From positions 248,001 through 312,000 of the forward strand of contig JABTTZ010000001.1 of NCBI GenBank assembly GCA_015075625.1: DNA of 64,000 nt, given 5' to 3'. The stretch comes from Anaerolineales bacterium (GTDB taxonomy: Bacteria > Chloroflexota > Anaerolineae > Aggregatilineales > UBA2796). Positions 37,206 through 46,588 of the stretch are shown piece by piece. Below the pieces are notes generated by a model. It was not told the origin of the DNA. It saw nothing but the letters and a program-made list of their open reading frames with translations, and searched no databases. The position numbers and the translations under genes are program-made. How positions within the stretch are numbered: the first letter of the stretch is position 1; each line of letters starts with the position of its first letter.

Positions 37206-38762
37206 GTGATGAGCGAGTCCTTCCTTACCCTACCCCTTGCCCCGCTGCTGATTCGCGCCGATGCGAATCCGCAGATGGGGATAGGACACGTCATGCGCTG
37301 TCTTGCCCTTGCCCAAGTTTGGCGGCGGCGCGGTGGGCGGGTGGTCTTTGCTGCTGCCGATAGCCTGCCCCCGGCACTCGATGACCGGTTGGTGAGGGAG
37401 GGGATGACCGTTCACACCATCAGCGCAGCAGTGGGCAGCCTCGAAGATGCCACCGAGGTGCTTACCCTATCCGTGACACTTGGGGCGAGGGCGGTCATTC
37501 TCGATGGCTATGCCTTTGGGGAGGCGTACCAAGCGGCGCTCACACATGGGCTGAAAGAGGCGGGTGGGCGGGTGCTTGTCCTTGATGATTACGGGCAGGC
37601 GGCACACTATACCGCGCAGATCGTCCTTAACCAGAACGTTTATGCCGATGCCCGCGCCTACCCCCACCATGATCCCGACACGCGCTTTCTTCTCGGCACA
37701 CCTTTTGCCCTCGTGCGGGGCGAATTTCAGGCATGGACAAATTATGGGCGAGAGACGTCCGCACAGGCGCGAAAACTTCTCGTCACCCTCGGCGGTAGCG
37801 ATCCAGCAAATCTGACGGGGATGGTTCTTCGGGCGCTGGCGTTACTTCCCCCGACCATCCAGTTCGAGGTAGTTGTCGTCATTGGCGGCGGACACCCCTC
37901 TCGCCCAGACCTTGAGGCAGCGGTGCGGCACTCTCGCCACAGTATCCGTCTTGAGGTGAACAGCCGCCACATGCCGGAACATATGGCATGGGCAGAGGTT
38001 GCCATTTCCGCCAGCGGTAGCACGGTGTGGGAACTCGCCTTTATGGGTGTTCCCTCAATCCTGATCGCCGTTGCGGAGAATCAACACCCCATTGCCCGAA
38101 CGATGGCAGCGCTAGGGGCTGCTATTGGCTTTGAAACACCCCCCGCCGAGGGGGACTTAGCGGCGGCACTGGCGGCGCTAAGCGAGGACGGCGAGCAGTT
38201 GCGTGCCTTTGCCCAAGGGAGCGCCACGCTGGTCGATGGTCTTGGCGCAGAGCGGGTGATTCGCGCCCTGACGCAGACCCCGCCCTTGCTCACCGTGCGC
38301 CCCGTTGACGAGGGAGATCGCCGCCTGCTTTGGCGTTGGGCAAACGATCCAACGGTGCGGGCAAATTCCTTCAACCCCGCGCCGATCTCATGGGAGGCAC
38401 ACTGCGCATGGTTTGCCCGTCAGATGGGGGCAGCCGATGTGCGCTTTTGGCTTTTGGCGGCGGATGGTGTTCCTGTCGGGCATATCCGGTATGATCGTGA
38501 GGGCGATAGCGCCATTCTCAGTTACACGGTTGCCCCCGGAGAGCGTGGGCAAGGCTTTGGGACGGAACTCCTTCGGCGAACAGCGGCGCGTGCCTGCCGC
38601 GAGCTTGGGGTCAGGCGCGTCAGCGGCGTCACCTTCACGGCAAACCACGCCTCTATCCGTGCTTTTCAGAAGGCGGGTTTTCAACAGGCACAGCCCCGCG
38701 TGAGAGAGGATCGCCCTTCCCTTGAATTTGTTTGGGATTACATAGAAGAATCAGGACAGTGA
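37206..38762 (+). CDS. PseG-PseH fusion: UDP-sugar hydrolase plus N-acetyltransferase (pseudaminic acid pathway)
   Basis: A 518-residue bifunctional protein. The N-terminal part (about 10-355) is a PseG-like GT-B hydrolase that removes UDP from 2,4-diacetamido-trideoxy sugars: 'IRADANPQMGIGHVMRCLALAQ' with the catalytic His, 'VLDDYGQAAHY', 'LVTLGGSDPANLTG', 'ISASGSTVWELAFMGVPSILI'. The C-terminal 160 residues are a PseH-type GNAT: 'VRPVDEGDRRLLWRWANDPTVR' and 'YTVAPGERGQGFGTELLRR'. Start GTG 37206 or ATG 37209. It lies directly before PseI. Specificity for pseudaminic acid rather than a related nonulosonate is inferred. Confidence 0.87.
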   Translation: MMSESFLTLPLAPLLIRADANPQMGIGHVMRCLALAQVWRRRGGRVVFAAADSLPPALDDRLVREGMTVHTISAAVGSLEDATEVLTLSVTLGARAVILDGYAFGEAYQAALTHGLKEAGGRVLVLDDYGQAAHYTAQIVLNQNVYADARAYPHHDPDTRFLLGTPFALVRGEFQAWTNYGRETSAQARKLLVTLGGSDPANLTGMVLRALALLPPTIQFEVVVVIGGGHPSRPDLEAAVRHSRHSIRLEVNSRHMPEHMAWAEVAISASGSTVWELAFMGVPSILIAVAENQHPIARTMAALGAAIGFETPPAEGDLAAALAALSEDGEQLRAFAQGSATLVDGLGAERVIRALTQTPPLLTVRPVDEGDRRLLWRWANDPTVRANSFNPAPISWEAHCAWFARQMGAADVRFWLLAADGVPVGHIRYDREGDSAILSYTVAPGERGQGFGTELLRRTAARACRELGVRRVSGVTFTANHASIRAFQKAGFQQAQPRVREDRPSLEFVWDYIEESGQ

Positions 38763-38764
38763 CG

Positions 38765-39817
38765 ATGACTTCTTTTCGGATCAACGAGCGCCGCATCGCC
38801 CCCGGACAGCCAACCTATATCATTGCCGAGCTGTCGGCAAATCATGGGCAAGACTTTGATCAAGCCGTTCGCCTCATTGATGCAGCAAAAGCGGCGGGAG
38901 CCGATGCCATTAAATTGCAAACCTATACACCCGACACAATCACCATCCAGAGCGATAACGACTATTTCCGCATCAAAGGGACGCTGTGGGAAGGGCGCAC
39001 TCTGTACGATCTCTATGGCGAGGCATACACCCCCTGGGAATGGCAGCCGCGCCTGATGGAGATTGCCAACGAGCGCGGGCTTGATCTATTTTCCTCTCCC
39101 TTTGATGACAGCGCCGTTGATTTTTTAGAGGCGATGAACGTCCCCGCCTACAAAATCGCCTCGTTCGAGAATGTCGATATGGGGCTGCTGCGCAAGGTGA
39201 CGGCGACGGGGAAGCCAATCATCATGTCTACGGGGATGGCGACTCTGGCGGAGATTGATGAGGCGGTGCAGATGATCCGCGCCACAGGCGGGGCAGAAAC
39301 ACCACTGGCGCTGTTGAAATGTACCAGCGCCTACCCCGCCCCACCGGAAGAAGCAAACCTTGCCACAATTCCCCACATGGCAGCCGCCTTTGGCGTTCCG
39401 GTAGGGCTTTCCGACCACACCTTAGGCATTGCTGTGCCAGTGGCGGCGGTGGCACTCGGCGCGTGCCTCGTCGAAAAACACCTCACCATCTCACGGGCGG
39501 CGGGGGGGCCCGATAGCGCCTTCTCTCTTGAGCCGGATGAATTCAAGCAGATGGTGGACGCGGTGCGGGTGACGGAACGGGCAGTGGGGCGGGTAAATTA
39601 TGGGGTGAACCCCAGCGAGGCGAAAAGCCGTGTGTTCCGCCGCTCGTTGTTCGTCGTGCGGGCGATGAAGGCGGGCGAGGCGTTTACAGCGGAAACCGTC
39701 CGTTCAATCCGTCCGGGGCATGGGCTGCATACCCGCCATTTGGGAGAGGTGTTGGGGCGGGTGGCGCGGCGCGATATTGTCAAAGGGACTCCGCTCAGTT
39801 GGGATTTGGTGGAGTAA
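38765..39817 (+). CDS. Pseudaminic acid synthase-like (NeuB/PseI family)
   Basis: A 350-residue enzyme condensing phosphoenolpyruvate with a hexose to form a nine-carbon sugar acid. The TIM-barrel has 'YIIAELSANHGQDFDQAV', 'ADAIKLQTYTPDTIT', 'LFSSPFDDSAVDFLE', 'KPIIMSTGMAT' and 'LLKCTSAYPAP'. The C-terminal SAF (antifreeze-like) domain, about 290-350, has 'RSLFVVRAMKAGEAFT'. ATG 38765 is 2 bp after the PseG-PseH stop. PseB, PseC and PseF homologues are not in the window. Confidence 0.9.
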   Translation: MTSFRINERRIAPGQPTYIIAELSANHGQDFDQAVRLIDAAKAAGADAIKLQTYTPDTITIQSDNDYFRIKGTLWEGRTLYDLYGEAYTPWEWQPRLMEIANERGLDLFSSPFDDSAVDFLEAMNVPAYKIASFENVDMGLLRKVTATGKPIIMSTGMATLAEIDEAVQMIRATGGAETPLALLKCTSAYPAPPEEANLATIPHMAAAFGVPVGLSDHTLGIAVPVAAVALGACLVEKHLTISRAAGGPDSAFSLEPDEFKQMVDAVRVTERAVGRVNYGVNPSEAKSRVFRRSLFVVRAMKAGEAFTAETVRSIRPGHGLHTRHLGEVLGRVARRDIVKGTPLSWDLVE

Positions 39818-39844
39818 GGCAGAAGGAACCAGACAGCACCCCTT

Positions 39845-40708
39845 ATGACCTACGTCTACACTTGGCAGTTCCGCGTCCGTTCCAACGAAACCGATCCCGA
39901 CCTGCGCGTTCGCCCCGCCGTGCTGCAAACCTATCTTGAAGAAACCGCCATTCAGGGGAGCGCCTCACTCGGTTATGATTATGCCTGGTATCGCGCCAAC
40001 CAGCGCGTATGGGTTGCCCGCCATATTCATGTGCGTTATTACACCCTTCCCGTCTATGGCGACGATCTGACGATGCATACATGGGTTTCCGACGCCAAAC
40101 ACGTTCAATCCCACCGTGAGTACGATCTGCGCCGCACCGTTGATGATGCACCCATGCTGCGCGGGCGCTGCAATTGGGTCTACCTAGATACACAGACGAT
40201 GCGCCCGACGAAACTGATCCCCGAATTTCACGAACGCTTTGACCCTTCCGGTCACCTTGAATCGCTCAATCTGGACTTGCCTGATGCCGTCCCGCTGCTC
40301 AGCCGCGCTACCTACAGCGAAACCCGCCGCGTCGCCTACCACGAGGTGGACGGGGCGCACCATGTGAACAACACCGTCTATGCGGGCTGGTCGGAAGCGA
40401 CGATCACCAATGCCTTACGGGAGATGGGCTGGACGCCGCAAACCCTCCGTCAGAAGGGGTTGTGGTGGCAGCCCTATTCGCGCCGGATTGATTTCCAGCG
40501 CAGCGCCCAAGATGGCGATTTCCTTCGCCTAACCGTGCAGCCTGTGGCGCTCTCCCCAACGGGGATCGACTGGCGGACGACGATCCAACACGCCGAACGG
40601 GGCGATACTTTCGTCGTCGATCATCTGGCGCTCACCTTGATGGAGGGGAATACGCCTGTCTCCCTCCCTGAATCACTTCGCAGCGCGGTACAATCTGACC
40701 ATACTTAA
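39845..40708 (+). CDS. Acyl-ACP thioesterase-like double hotdog protein
   Basis: A 287-residue protein with two hotdog folds in tandem: 'QFRVRSNETDPDLRVRPAVLQTYLEE' in the first half and 'RRVAYHEVDGAHHVNNTVYAGWSEATI' in the second. The second carries the 'D-x-x-x-HVNN-x-Y' motif of thioesterases. This layout is that of FatA-like acyl-ACP thioesterases, which release free fatty acids. The ADP-forming acyl-CoA synthetase 14 bp downstream could convert acyl-CoA or acids in either direction, so a joint role in acyl turnover is plausible. Confidence 0.83.
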   Translation: MTYVYTWQFRVRSNETDPDLRVRPAVLQTYLEETAIQGSASLGYDYAWYRANQRVWVARHIHVRYYTLPVYGDDLTMHTWVSDAKHVQSHREYDLRRTVDDAPMLRGRCNWVYLDTQTMRPTKLIPEFHERFDPSGHLESLNLDLPDAVPLLSRATYSETRRVAYHEVDGAHHVNNTVYAGWSEATITNALREMGWTPQTLRQKGLWWQPYSRRIDFQRSAQDGDFLRLTVQPVALSPTGIDWRTTIQHAERGDTFVVDHLALTLMEGNTPVSLPESLRSAVQSDHT

Positions 40709-40722
40709 CAGGAGTCGCGTGG

Positions 40723-42837
40723 ATGCTGGAAACCTTTTTTCAACCGCGATCCGTCGCCGTGATCGGGGCGAGCGCCAACCCCGATAAACTGGGCTACGCT
40801 GTCCTCAAAAATGCTATTGACAGCGGCTACACAGGGACGCTTTACCCAATCAACCCCAAAGCTGGCGCTATTTTGGGGCAGCAGGCATACCCCGCTGTGG
40901 CGTCGCTGCCCGAAACACCCGATCTCGCCGTCGTCGTGATTCCCTACCCGCACGTCCCCGCCGCTATGAAAGAGTGTGGCGAAAAGGGTATTCCCGCTGT
41001 CGTCGTCATTAGTGCGGGCTTTCGCGAAGCCGGCTATGAGGGGATGAAGCGCGAGACGGAGATGATCCAGATTGCCCGCCAGTACAACATCCGGGTGATC
41101 GGACCGAACTGCTTGGGGATCATCGATTGTTTCACCCCTCTCAATGTGACCTTTGCCGCTGGCACGCCGCCAGCGGGTCCGATTGCCTTCATGTCTCAAT
41201 CCGGTGCGCTTGGCACGGCGATCCTCGATTGGTCGCTGGCGGGGTCGCGGATCGGCTTCAGCAAATTTGTCAGCCTCGGCAACAAGGCAGACATCAGCGA
41301 AATTGAACTCATGGAAGCGTGGGCGGAAGACTCCCATACCCGCGTGATTCTTGCCTATAGCGAGGGACTCCCCAACGGGCAGGCGTTCATGAAAACGGCG
41401 CGGCGTGTCAGCCGCCAAAAACCCGTCATTCTTGTCAAAAGTGGGGTCACACAGGCGGGGTCGCGGGCAGTATCCAGCCACACGGGATCGCTTGCCGGTT
41501 CGGAACAGGCGTATGCCGCCGCCTTCCGGCAGTCCGGCGTTCTTCGGGCGGAGACGATGCAAGATTTGTTCGACTACGCCCTCGGTTTTGCCTACCAACC
41601 GCTCTTAAAAGGGGATCGCATCGCCATTGTGACCAACGCGGGCGGACCGGGCATTCTCTGTACGGACGCCCTTGAACGAGGCGGTTTGATGCTTGCCCGC
41701 ATGGAGAACGCCACGACGCAGGCGCTCCAAGCCTTTCTGCCCGATTCCGCCAGTGCTGCCAACCCTGTCGATGTGTTGGGCGATGCCCTCGCAGATCGCT
41801 ACCGCTTTGCCCTCGAAAAAGTAGCAAACGATCCGAACGTTGATGGGATTATCGTCATCGTGACGCCGCAGGCAATGACGGAAATTGAGCAGACAGCCGC
41901 TGCCATTGGCGAAACCGCAAAGACGGTTGGCGCGGCGCGGGGGATTCCGATCTTGAGCTGCATCATGGGCGAACACCGCGTCAGCGCAGCGATTGATTCC
42001 CTCGCGGCAGCCTACAGTGTGCCCAATTTTTCCTTCCCCGAACGGGCAGCGAACGCCTTTTCCGCCATGCGCGATTACCGCACCCTGCGCGATGCGCCTG
42101 ATCAGACGCTCAGCCGCTTTCCCGCCGATGATCTACACATTCGCGGCGTGATCCAGCAGGTACGCCAAGAGGGACGAGTGACCATTGGCGACGCCGAGAG
42201 CCGCGAAATTTTGACGGCGTGTGGCTTGCGCATCCCACAGGCAAAACTCGCCAAAAGCGCCGATGAAGCCGTCGCTCTCGCCAGCGAGATCGGCTATCCC
42301 GTCGTCTTGAAGATCGCCAGCCCGGATATTCTTCACAAGACGGATGTCGGCGGAGTGAAGGTGAACCTGAGCAACGCCAACGATGTCCGCGATGCCTTCG
42401 ATCTGATTGTCTATCGGGCGGGGCGCTATGTGCCGGGGGCGGTCATTTGGGGCTGCTTGGTGCAAGAAATGATCCCGAAGGGGATGGAAATCCTCGTGGG
42501 GATGAACCGCGATCCGCAGTTTGGTCCGCTGGTTACTTTTGGCTTGGGCGGGATTTATGTGGAAGTGTTGAAAGATGTCACCTTCCGCGTCGCCCCCTTT
42601 GATCGCGCAGCGGCAGCGGAGATGCTCGGTGAAATTCGCGCTCACCACTTATTAGATGGCGTGCGCGGGGCGCCGCCCGTCGATAAAGAGGCGATCATCG
42701 AAACACTGCTCAAAATCAGCCAGCTTGTGACGGATTTTCCAGAGATTGTGGAACTGGATATTAACCCGCTTATGGTTTATGAGGCGGGGCAGGGCGCAAT
42801 CTCGCTTGACATGCGCTTGGTTTTGGCGGCACAGTAG
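40723..42837 (+). CDS. Acetate/acyl--CoA ligase (ADP-forming), fused alpha-beta
   Basis: A 704-residue nucleoside-diphosphate-forming acyl-CoA synthetase. It interconverts acyl-CoA with acid while making ATP from ADP. Order: CoA-binding domain ('SVAVIGASANPDKLGYAVLKN', 1-130), CoA ligase domains ('IGPNCLGIID', 'SQSGALGTAILDW', and the phospho-His in 'VSSHTGSLAGSEQAY'), then a C-terminal ATP-grasp domain (about 480-704: 'GYPVVLKIASPDILHKTDVGGVKV', 'MIPKGMEILVGMNRDPQFGPLV'). No GNAT domain is present, which argues against a Pat-type protein acetyltransferase. Confidence 0.92.
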   Translation: MLETFFQPRSVAVIGASANPDKLGYAVLKNAIDSGYTGTLYPINPKAGAILGQQAYPAVASLPETPDLAVVVIPYPHVPAAMKECGEKGIPAVVVISAGFREAGYEGMKRETEMIQIARQYNIRVIGPNCLGIIDCFTPLNVTFAAGTPPAGPIAFMSQSGALGTAILDWSLAGSRIGFSKFVSLGNKADISEIELMEAWAEDSHTRVILAYSEGLPNGQAFMKTARRVSRQKPVILVKSGVTQAGSRAVSSHTGSLAGSEQAYAAAFRQSGVLRAETMQDLFDYALGFAYQPLLKGDRIAIVTNAGGPGILCTDALERGGLMLARMENATTQALQAFLPDSASAANPVDVLGDALADRYRFALEKVANDPNVDGIIVIVTPQAMTEIEQTAAAIGETAKTVGAARGIPILSCIMGEHRVSAAIDSLAAAYSVPNFSFPERAANAFSAMRDYRTLRDAPDQTLSRFPADDLHIRGVIQQVRQEGRVTIGDAESREILTACGLRIPQAKLAKSADEAVALASEIGYPVVLKIASPDILHKTDVGGVKVNLSNANDVRDAFDLIVYRAGRYVPGAVIWGCLVQEMIPKGMEILVGMNRDPQFGPLVTFGLGGIYVEVLKDVTFRVAPFDRAAAAEMLGEIRAHHLLDGVRGAPPVDKEAIIETLLKISQLVTDFPEIVELDINPLMVYEAGQGAISLDMRLVLAAQ

Positions 42838-42877
42838 CGGCACAGTAACAAAAGATATCCCCTGAAAGGTACAGATC

Positions 42878-43954
42878 ATGAAACCTTTGTATATTACGGC
42901 GGTGGTCACCTTTTCCGGCAAGACCGCCCTCGCCCTTGGGATTGGCTTAAAATTGCAAGGGGCGGGGCGGAAGGTTGGCTACTTCAAGCCGCTCAGCACA
43001 CAGCCCTTCATCAGCAATGGGAAGGTGGTGGATGAGGATGCCGATTTCGTCACCCGCACGCTCGGTCTCACCACACCTGCCTCTGCCGTCGCACCCATCG
43101 TCATAGATGATGCCCTGTTCGATACGATGCTTTCTGGCGGGGTGAAGCGCGATTTTCTTGCCGAGGTGAAAGCCGCCTACACCACCCTAGCGGCGGGGAA
43201 TGATGTGGTCTTGGTAGAGGGGGCGGCAACCCTTCGGGAAGGGTACGCTGTCGGGGTAAGTCCTGTCGCTCTTGTGAACGAACTCGATCTACCGACGCTT
43301 GGGGTGATCCGTTATCGCGGCTCGTTGGCGCTGGTCGATGATGCGCTGGCACTGCGCGAACGGGTTGGCACAGCGGGGAAAGATACCCTGCTTGGGGTGG
43401 TCATTAACAGCGTCCCTGCCGAGGCAATGGCGGCTGTTCGGGAGAAAATCACCCCTTACCTAGAGCGTCAAGGCGTCGCCGTGTTGGGAACACTCCCCCA
43501 ACAGCAAGCACTCATGTCGCTGACGGTGGAGGAACTGCGCGAGACACTGAATGCCCATGTGCTTGTCCCCGGCAAGGGAGATGGCTTGATCGAGACAATC
43601 AGCGTTGGGGCAATGAGCGTCGAAAGCGCCATGTCCCACTTCCGGCGAACACAGCGGAAGGTGGTGATCACGGGCGGGGATCGGGCGGATATTCAGGCGG
43701 CGGCACTAGAAACCAGTACAACGGCACTCGTCCTGACGGGCAACCTGACACCCAGTTCAACGATCCTCCAACATGCCGAGGAACGCGGCGTCGCCGTCCT
43801 GATCGTCCCCTTCAATACGATTGAGGCAGTGGAGCGTGTGGAAAAGGTGTTTGGGAAAACGCGCATTGCGCATCCCGAAAAGCTGAACCGTTTCCGCGAG
43901 GTGTTAGACGCACACTTTGATTTTGGGCGCTTGTTCAAACTGTTGGGGGTATAA
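42878..43954 (+). CDS. BioD-like P-loop plus DRTGG domain protein (Pta N-terminal type, no catalytic domain)
   Basis: This 358-residue protein matches the N-terminal half of long phosphotransacetylases: a BioD/AAA_26 domain (about 1-200) and a DRTGG domain (about 215-325). The acetyltransferase domain itself is absent. The P-loop is altered ('TAVVTFSGKTALALGIG'), with the Lys-Thr kept. 'LLGVVINSVP' and 'VVITGGDRADIQAAALETSTTALVLTGNLTP' are typical. It lies 40 bp after the ADP-forming CoA ligase, so a regulatory role in acetyl-CoA/acetate conversion is plausible. Confidence 0.82.
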   Translation: MKPLYITAVVTFSGKTALALGIGLKLQGAGRKVGYFKPLSTQPFISNGKVVDEDADFVTRTLGLTTPASAVAPIVIDDALFDTMLSGGVKRDFLAEVKAAYTTLAAGNDVVLVEGAATLREGYAVGVSPVALVNELDLPTLGVIRYRGSLALVDDALALRERVGTAGKDTLLGVVINSVPAEAMAAVREKITPYLERQGVAVLGTLPQQQALMSLTVEELRETLNAHVLVPGKGDGLIETISVGAMSVESAMSHFRRTQRKVVITGGDRADIQAAALETSTTALVLTGNLTPSSTILQHAEERGVAVLIVPFNTIEAVERVEKVFGKTRIAHPEKLNRFREVLDAHFDFGRLFKLLGV

Positions 43955-43956
43955 CG

Positions 43957-44070
43957 CTTCGCCCGACGTGAACCCGTTGGGCGAAGTAGGTCATAGCGCG
44001 GGGCTAAAGCCCTCGCGCTCACAGTACCCACCCCGTTGGGGCTTAAAGACAGCCATAAGGCTGCCCTCTT
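43957..44070. repeat. Cluster of small intergenic palindromes
   Basis: CTTCGCCC (43957-43964) pairs with GGGCGAAG (43979-43986) and probably ends the DRTGG transcript. Next comes AGCGCGGGG with CCCTCGCGCT around 43995-44019, then CCCCGTTGGGG and AAGGCTGCCCT units. The gap between the convergent genes (43955-44142) has no gene. Confidence 0.5.
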
Positions 44071-44142
44071 TTGTTTTTAAGTTCTGTAAGGGGCGGTCAA
44101 CCTTAGCCCGATAGGCTCATGTCGGGTGAAATTGGTAGGCGT

Positions 44143-45090
44143 TTAGTCTTGCGCCCCGATGCGTTCCTCGGCAAAGACGGGGTGATTCCATTCCCGATAG
44201 GTGGGGTTGTTACCCCGCACCACATCGAAGAACAACGTCCGCAGGTTTGCCACCACCTCGCCCATAACACCCGTCCCAATCTTGCGATGATCGACGCTGG
44301 TGACCGCCGCCACTTGAACGCCCGTCCCCGTGAAGAACATTTCCTCGGCGTTGTAGACTTCAGTACGGTCAATCTCGCGCTCGACAACCTCCATGCCCAT
44401 CTCGTTACGAAGCAGGGTGATCACCGTCGCCCGCGTAATTCCCTCAAGGATATTCGCGCTGATCGGCGGGGTAATGACCTGTCCGCGACGGACGATGAAG
44501 ATATTCGCCGCGCTTGCCTCGGAGACATGCCCATCCTGATTCAGGACGAGTGCCTCGTCAAAGCCGTTCAGGATCGCCTCGGATTTCACCAGCGCCGAAT
44601 TCGCATATGAGCCAGCGATCTTGCCGCGAGCCGGAATCGAGGTATCATCCACCCGCCGCCAAGAGGATGTGCCAATAGAAAGCCCTTCCTCCTTGCTCAC
44701 GTAGCGGTCAAAGGGCATTGCCCACATGGTGAATGCCGTCGGCACATCGTGCAGACGGACGCCAATGCCTTCTTCTGCGGCATAGACCAGCGGACGGATA
44801 TAGGTATCCTGCCGGTAATCTTCTTTACGCAGCAGCGCCACCAGAAGATCGCGCAGTTCTTCTGGGCTTTGGGGGATGGTCATCATCAACAGGTTTGCCG
44901 ATTGTTTGATACGGGCGAAATGGTCAAGCGGGCGGAAAATAAAGAGTTGTTCTTCCGCCGCATTCCAATAGGCGCGAATCCCGCCAAACGCCGCCGTGCC
45001 ATAGTTCAGGGCGTGAGTCATGACGCTGACTGTCGCCTGTTCCATAGGGACAATCTGCCCGTTGAAGTACGCGAACTTAGGTTTCTGCAT
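44143..45090 (-). CDS. ilvE: Branched-chain amino acid aminotransferase
   Basis: A PLP fold-type IV transaminase of 315 residues for Leu, Ile and Val. I chose ATG 45090 (AGGATCA upstream) over an in-frame start at 45111. Signature pieces: 'FAYFNGQIVPMEQATVSVMTHALNYGTAAFGGIRAY', the PLP Lys in 'SYANSALVKSEAILNGFDEALVLN', 'VSEASAANIFIVRRGQVITPP' and 'ILEGITRATVI'. It is leftward, downstream of the sigma-factor gene at 45202, with a terminator between them. Confidence 0.93.
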   Translation of the reverse strand: MQKPKFAYFNGQIVPMEQATVSVMTHALNYGTAAFGGIRAYWNAAEEQLFIFRPLDHFARIKQSANLLMMTIPQSPEELRDLLVALLRKEDYRQDTYIRPLVYAAEEGIGVRLHDVPTAFTMWAMPFDRYVSKEEGLSIGTSSWRRVDDTSIPARGKIAGSYANSALVKSEAILNGFDEALVLNQDGHVSEASAANIFIVRRGQVITPPISANILEGITRATVITLLRNEMGMEVVEREIDRTEVYNAEEMFFTGTGVQVAAVTSVDHRKIGTGVMGEVVANLRTLFFDVVRGNNPTYREWNHPVFAEERIGAQD

Positions 45091-45148
45091 GAGTGATCCT
45101 TTCAAACACAATCATAAAACCCAGAACACAACGACCTAGAAACAGCAA

Positions 45149-45171
45149 CGGGCGGGGTGTTCGCCCGCCCG
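45149..45171 (-). terminator. Terminator hairpin after the second sigma gene
   Basis: CGGGCGGG (45149-45156) pairs with CCCGCCCG (45164-45171) around a 7-nt loop. On the minus strand it lies 31 bp past the sigma gene stop, followed by TTGCTGTTTC. It separates that gene from ilvE. Confidence 0.6.
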
Positions 45172-45201
45172 CCCGTAAGAATTCCTAAAATGAGACGTCT
45201 C

Positions 45202-46356
45202 TCAGCTTAGGTAATCTCGTAAGGTAAGGGCAAGGCGCGGGTGACGCAAACGACGCAGCGCCTCTTTTTCCAATTGGCGAATGCGTTCGCGGCTGAGACC
45301 AAATTTGTTGGCAATTTCTTCTAAGGTATGCGGGTCGCCACCGCCCAAGCCAAAGCGCAATCTCAAAATATGGCTTTGGCGGGGGGTCAGTTCACTCAGC
45401 ACTTCTTCAATGGTTTCTTGGAGCAAATGCTGCGTGGCGGCTTCCACAGGGCTAGGTGAATCTTGGTCTTCAATAAAATCGCCAAACTCGCTGTCGCCGT
45501 CATCCCCAACGGGGCGCTCTAGGGCAATGGCGTGCTGGCTGGCGTCCATCATCCCGCGCACATTTTCGGAGGGAATGTCCATTTCAAGGGCAATTTCTTC
45601 CGGTGTGGGGCGGCGTCCGAGGCTTTGCTCTAAAAGCTGCGCCGTGCGGTACATCTGCCGAATCCGTTCCGTCATATGGAGCGGAATACGGATCGTCCGC
45701 GTCTTTTGCGCCAGCGCCCGCGTAATCGCTTGGCGAATCCACCATGTGGCATAAGTGCTAAAACGGTTGCCACGTTGGTAATCGTATTTATCTACCGCCC
45801 GCATCAAACCGACATTGCCCTCTTGAATCAGATCGGGGAAGGGCAACCCCTGCCCCATATAGCGTTTGGCAATGCTGACGACAAGGCGTGTGTTCGCCCG
45901 TCCGAGGTGTTCGCGGGCAGCCTGCCCATCGCGCATGAACGCCTCGTGTTTTGTCCGTTCTTGCCATTCCATTTTACGCTTTGTGGCGAGGATGTCACCA
46001 GACAGTTTGCCCAATTCAATGCGTTTCGCCAGTTCGATTTCTTCTTGGGCGGTCAGCAGTGGCTCTTGTGCCATCTGCCGAAAGTAGAGTCCTACGGGGT
46101 CGTCTGCGGAAACGGCGTTAATATCGCCAATATGATCGTGGTGTTCTTCGGCATCGATCTCAAAATCGTCATCTACTTCATCTACTTCATCGCGCCCGCC
46201 ATCATCCTGTCGAAATTCCACACCAAGTTCATCAAGTTCATCAAGGATCGTCTCAAAGGGAATTACTTCGTCGCCCTCATCTTCCATCACCTCCATAACA
46301 TCTTCAAAGGTGATGAACCCGCGTTTATCCGCTCGGTTCAAGAGTTCCTGTATCAC
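45202..46356 (-). CDS. Sigma-70 family RNA polymerase sigma factor, second RpoD-like copy
   Basis: A 384-residue sigma factor without the large insertion of the neighbouring rpoD. Region 1.1-like 'LLNRADKRGFITFEDVMEVMEDEGDEVIP' is at the start. Region 1.2/2 has 'DPVGLYFRQMAQEPLLTAQEE', '[43 protein letters not shown]', and region 4 has 'LEEIANKFGLSRERIRQLEKEALRRLRHP'. GTG 46356 has GGGAGGT five bases upstream. Conserved regions 2.4 and 4.2 suggest recognition of ordinary -10/-35 promoters, as in group 2 or alternative primary sigma factors. Confidence 0.9.
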   Translation of the reverse strand: MIQELLNRADKRGFITFEDVMEVMEDEGDEVIPFETILDELDELGVEFRQDDGGRDEVDEVDDDFEIDAEEHHDHIGDINAVSADDPVGLYFRQMAQEPLLTAQEEIELAKRIELGKLSGDILATKRKMEWQERTKHEAFMRDGQAAREHLGRANTRLVVSIAKRYMGQGLPFPDLIQEGNVGLMRAVDKYDYQRGNRFSTYATWWIRQAITRALAQKTRTIRIPLHMTERIRQMYRTAQLLEQSLGRRPTPEEIALEMDIPSENVRGMMDASQHAIALERPVGDDGDSEFGDFIEDQDSPSPVEAATQHLLQETIEEVLSELTPRQSHILRLRFGLGGGDPHTLEEIANKFGLSRERIRQLEKEALRRLRHPRLALTLRDYLS

Positions 46357-46588
46357 TAGTTACCTCCCAAGACGATTGATTTTCGGTGTCCTACCAAGTG
46401 CCATACGGCACGGAACAACCTCCGAGCCGTGTACTTTTCTCGCTCAGACACAGCGCTGAGATGCGCGTGAAACATCTCACAACATGAAGTATATGTGAAA
46501 TCACTTTCGGATCAAGTGGGGAATTTTATGAGTTTTTTGCAACTTTGCCGGATAAATTGCCGAAAACCAACGCCCCTGATAAGCGAAA

